Notes under the pieces: generated by a model
What the model was told of the DNA's origin: nothing
The model's database searches: none
What the model saw: the letters and a program-made list of their open reading frames with translations, nothing else
Made by a program: the position numbers and the translations under genes
Assembly: GCF_001544135.1 (NCBI RefSeq)
Contig: NZ_BCPV01000001.1
Span: 124,001-188,000 of the forward strand
DNA length: 64,000 nucleotides
Reading direction: 5' to 3'
Origin: Geobacillus zalihae NBRC 101842
GTDB lineage: Bacteria; Bacillota; Bacilli; Bacillales; Anoxybacillaceae
Shown: positions 62,753-64,000 of the stretch, one piece after another
How positions within the stretch are numbered: position 1 is the first letter of the stretch
Layout: each line of letters begins with the position of its first letter

Positions 62753-63149
62753 CAAGCACCACTCCCTTCTATGAAATAAATGCAACTGGAAGGTTTCCCA
62801 TCTCGTTGGCCCAAAAGCGTGGCGTCTATTTTTCCGACTGTCGGCGGCAAGCTTTGACGCGACGGAAGACGGAACAACCAACCGTTTCACAAATCCATGC
62901 ATCGGTCTGGAAGCGGTATGGTTCGATCACCCGACAGTCGATCAAATACTGGCTGGCTCCATAAAAAAGCGTAAACGTGAACATTTTAAATGGCATATGG
63001 GCACCGCTTCGTCCGCTTCATCATTATAGCGAATCGCTGCCCCCTGCCGCAACTAAAGACGATCCTGCAACAAACCTTTCCCGCCTTGCCCGCATATTGT
63101 AGAAAGGAGGACATTCGTTCATCCGCACGACCGAAAGGAGGAAGCTGCT
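62753..63149. other. Intergenic region between cshB and yqfQ
   Basis: About 400 bases with the divergent starts of both genes. No gene is supported. It contains the palindrome CCGACTGTCGG (about 62842-62852) and, about 90 bases further on, the inverted partner CCGACAGTCG. The first of these belongs to a 25-base stretch shared with the gap at 4950-4980. Confidence 0.5.
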
Positions 63150-63680
63150 ATGAGATACAGTCGGCCCCCGATGATGCCTTCTCCGTTTGCCGGAAGGCCG
63201 CCATCCCCGTTCGCCCGCATGCCGGCGCCGCCTTTTGGCCCCAGCGGCCCCGGCGGCTTCTTGGCCCGCTTGTTTTCGCGCGGGCAGCCGCCGGCTGCTG
63301 CATCGTCTCCGTGGGGGCTGCCGTTTTTGTCCAACGCCGCTAACACCGCCGCATCCAACACGGGCGGCGGCTTGGTTGGCATGTTAAACAACGTGCAAAA
63401 AATGCTTGGCATCGCACAAAACGTCATGCCGATGGTGCAACAGTATGGACCGCTCATCCGCAATCTTCCGGCGATGATCCGCATTTTCCGCGAGTTGAAA
63501 CCGGCCGATGAAGGGGAAGGCGAAACAACGTCGGAAAGCGCACCGGCCAACGAAACGAAACAAAAGCCGGCCGCCAAGGCGCCAAAAAAACGCTCCGTTC
63601 CGCAGGCAAAGCGCGAAGAGACGCAAGAAAAAGAAGCACCGGCCGCCCCGAAGCCTTCCAAGCCGAAACTGTATATCTAG
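63150..63680 (+). CDS. yqfQ: YqfQ-like (VrrA) protein
   Basis: 176 residues. The N-terminus is rich in Pro, Gly, Met and Phe; a conserved core GLVGMLNNVQKMLGIAQNVM and YGPLIRNLPAMIRIFRELK follows; the C-terminus is charged and low in complexity (Lys, Glu, Ala, Pro). The core matches YqfQ/VrrA proteins. GACCGAAAGGAGGAAGCTGCT precedes the ATG. Between cshB and ispH as in Bacillus. Function unknown; possibly spore coat associated. Confidence 0.88.
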   Translation: MRYSRPPMMPSPFAGRPPSPFARMPAPPFGPSGPGGFLARLFSRGQPPAAASSPWGLPFLSNAANTAASNTGGGLVGMLNNVQKMLGIAQNVMPMVQQYGPLIRNLPAMIRIFRELKPADEGEGETTSESAPANETKQKPAAKAPKKRSVPQAKREETQEKEAPAAPKPSKPKLYI

Positions 63681-63801
63681 TTTCTTTCCCCGCCCTAGCG
63701 CACCCGCTGTTTAGGGCGGTTATTCTTTGTCTTCTCCCCGGTGCTCCGATATAATGGAAGGTGAACAACCGCCGCACAACCGGCGGCAGGGAGGGAATAT
63801 G

Positions 63802-64000
63802 ATGGAAGTGATTAAAATTACCCCGCGTGGGTATTGCTACGGGGTGGTCGATGCAATGGTCATCGCCCGCAACGCGGCGTTGGACCCATCTTTGCCGCGT
63901 CCGATTTACATTCTCGGCATGATCGTCCATAATAAGCACGTCACGGACGCGTTTGCCGAAGAAGGCATCATCACGCTCGATGGAGAAAATCGTTTGGAAA
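63802..64000 (+). CDS. ispH: 4-hydroxy-3-methylbut-2-enyl diphosphate reductase (IspH), start
   Basis: Last step of the MEP pathway. The first 66 residues are in the window. The first cluster cysteine is in [12 protein letters not shown], the substrate histidine in [13 protein letters not shown], as in the Bacillus YqfP group. ATG at 63802 follows GGGAGGGAATATG; an ATG at 63799 is adjacent. Continues past the window end. Confidence 0.96.
   Translation, partial: MEVIKITPRGYCYGVVDAMVIARNAALDPSLPRPIYILGMIVHNKHVTDAFAEEGIITLDGENRLE

Noticed and set aside
62753-62902. 50-residue N-terminal extension of cshB
   Set aside because: A good ribosome site precedes the internal ATG at 62752, and the extension lacks helicase features.
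1-64000. tRNA, rRNA, CRISPR array, prophage or intact transposase genes
   Set aside because: None was recognised on either strand.

Overview
The window is a chromosomal segment of a moderately GC-rich, spore-forming, naturally competent thermophilic Firmicute, almost certainly Geobacillus. Pointers are the Mn-superoxide dismutase, which from memory is nearly identical to the G. stearothermophilus enzyme, the SplB cysteines at positions 90/94/97/140, many GTG/TTG starts, and a gene order that follows the Bacillus subtilis spoIIIA-yqh-comG-yqg-yqf region almost step by step. No tRNA, rRNA, CRISPR array, prophage or intact insertion sequence was seen.

Layout. 1-2900: start of the spoIIIA operon (spoIIIAA-AE, AE cut by the window edge) and yqhV. 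3068-8887: efp, yqhT, a 667-bp gene-free hairpin-rich gap where aroQ (yqhS) sits in B. subtilis, then yqhR, yqhQ, yqhP, yqhO and mntR. 9056-15423: a block not found here in B. subtilis: spore photoproduct lyase, a DUF2332 remnant, a heptad-repeat protein, a LysM-GH18 hydrolase, and class II ribonucleotide reductase with paired NrdR-type operators. 15678-22868: lipM, yqhL, an orphan XylR-like ROK regulator, and the glycine cleavage operon gcvT-gcvPA-gcvPB behind a glycine riboswitch. 23093-30075: yqhH, yqhG, yqzE and the comG competence pilus operon. 30268-43112: the yqg genes (regulator, yqgY, methyltransferase, yqgX, yqgW, yqgT, glcK, yqgQ, spoVAF paralogue, yqgP, yqgO, DUF92, yqgN, rpmG) and two small membrane-protein genes. 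43257-54189: phosphate transport split in two (pstB alone; pstSCA 7 kb away) around pbpA, yqgE, sodA, a chemoreceptor and yqgB. 54489-64000: yqfZ, ispG, yqfX, yqfW, the zinc uptake genes znuC-znuB-zur, yqfU, yqfT, nfo, cshB, yqfQ and the start of ispH.

How the parts work together. Lipoate and glycine cleavage genes lie close: LipM makes the octanoyl group used by GcvH, and the riboswitch switches on gcv when glycine is high. Sporulation and spore genes (spoIIIA, splB, the LysM hydrolase, spoVAF) are interspersed with metal homeostasis (mntR, zur/znu), phosphate (pst) and isoprenoid (ispG, ispH) genes. ispG and ispH are both present, as in B. subtilis.

Most notable regulatory finds: a candidate FsrA-like iron-sparing small RNA at about 32706-32790; two separate four-repeat Pho boxes, one for pstS and one for the detached pstB, with identical geometry; a 21-bp palindrome made of two NrdR boxes upstream of nrdJ; a XylR-type operator over the promoter of the ROK regulator; a non-standard ATT start in spoIIIAD; and two copies of a 50-nt hairpin repeat resembling the right end of IS200/IS605 elements. 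None of these could be checked by database search here.
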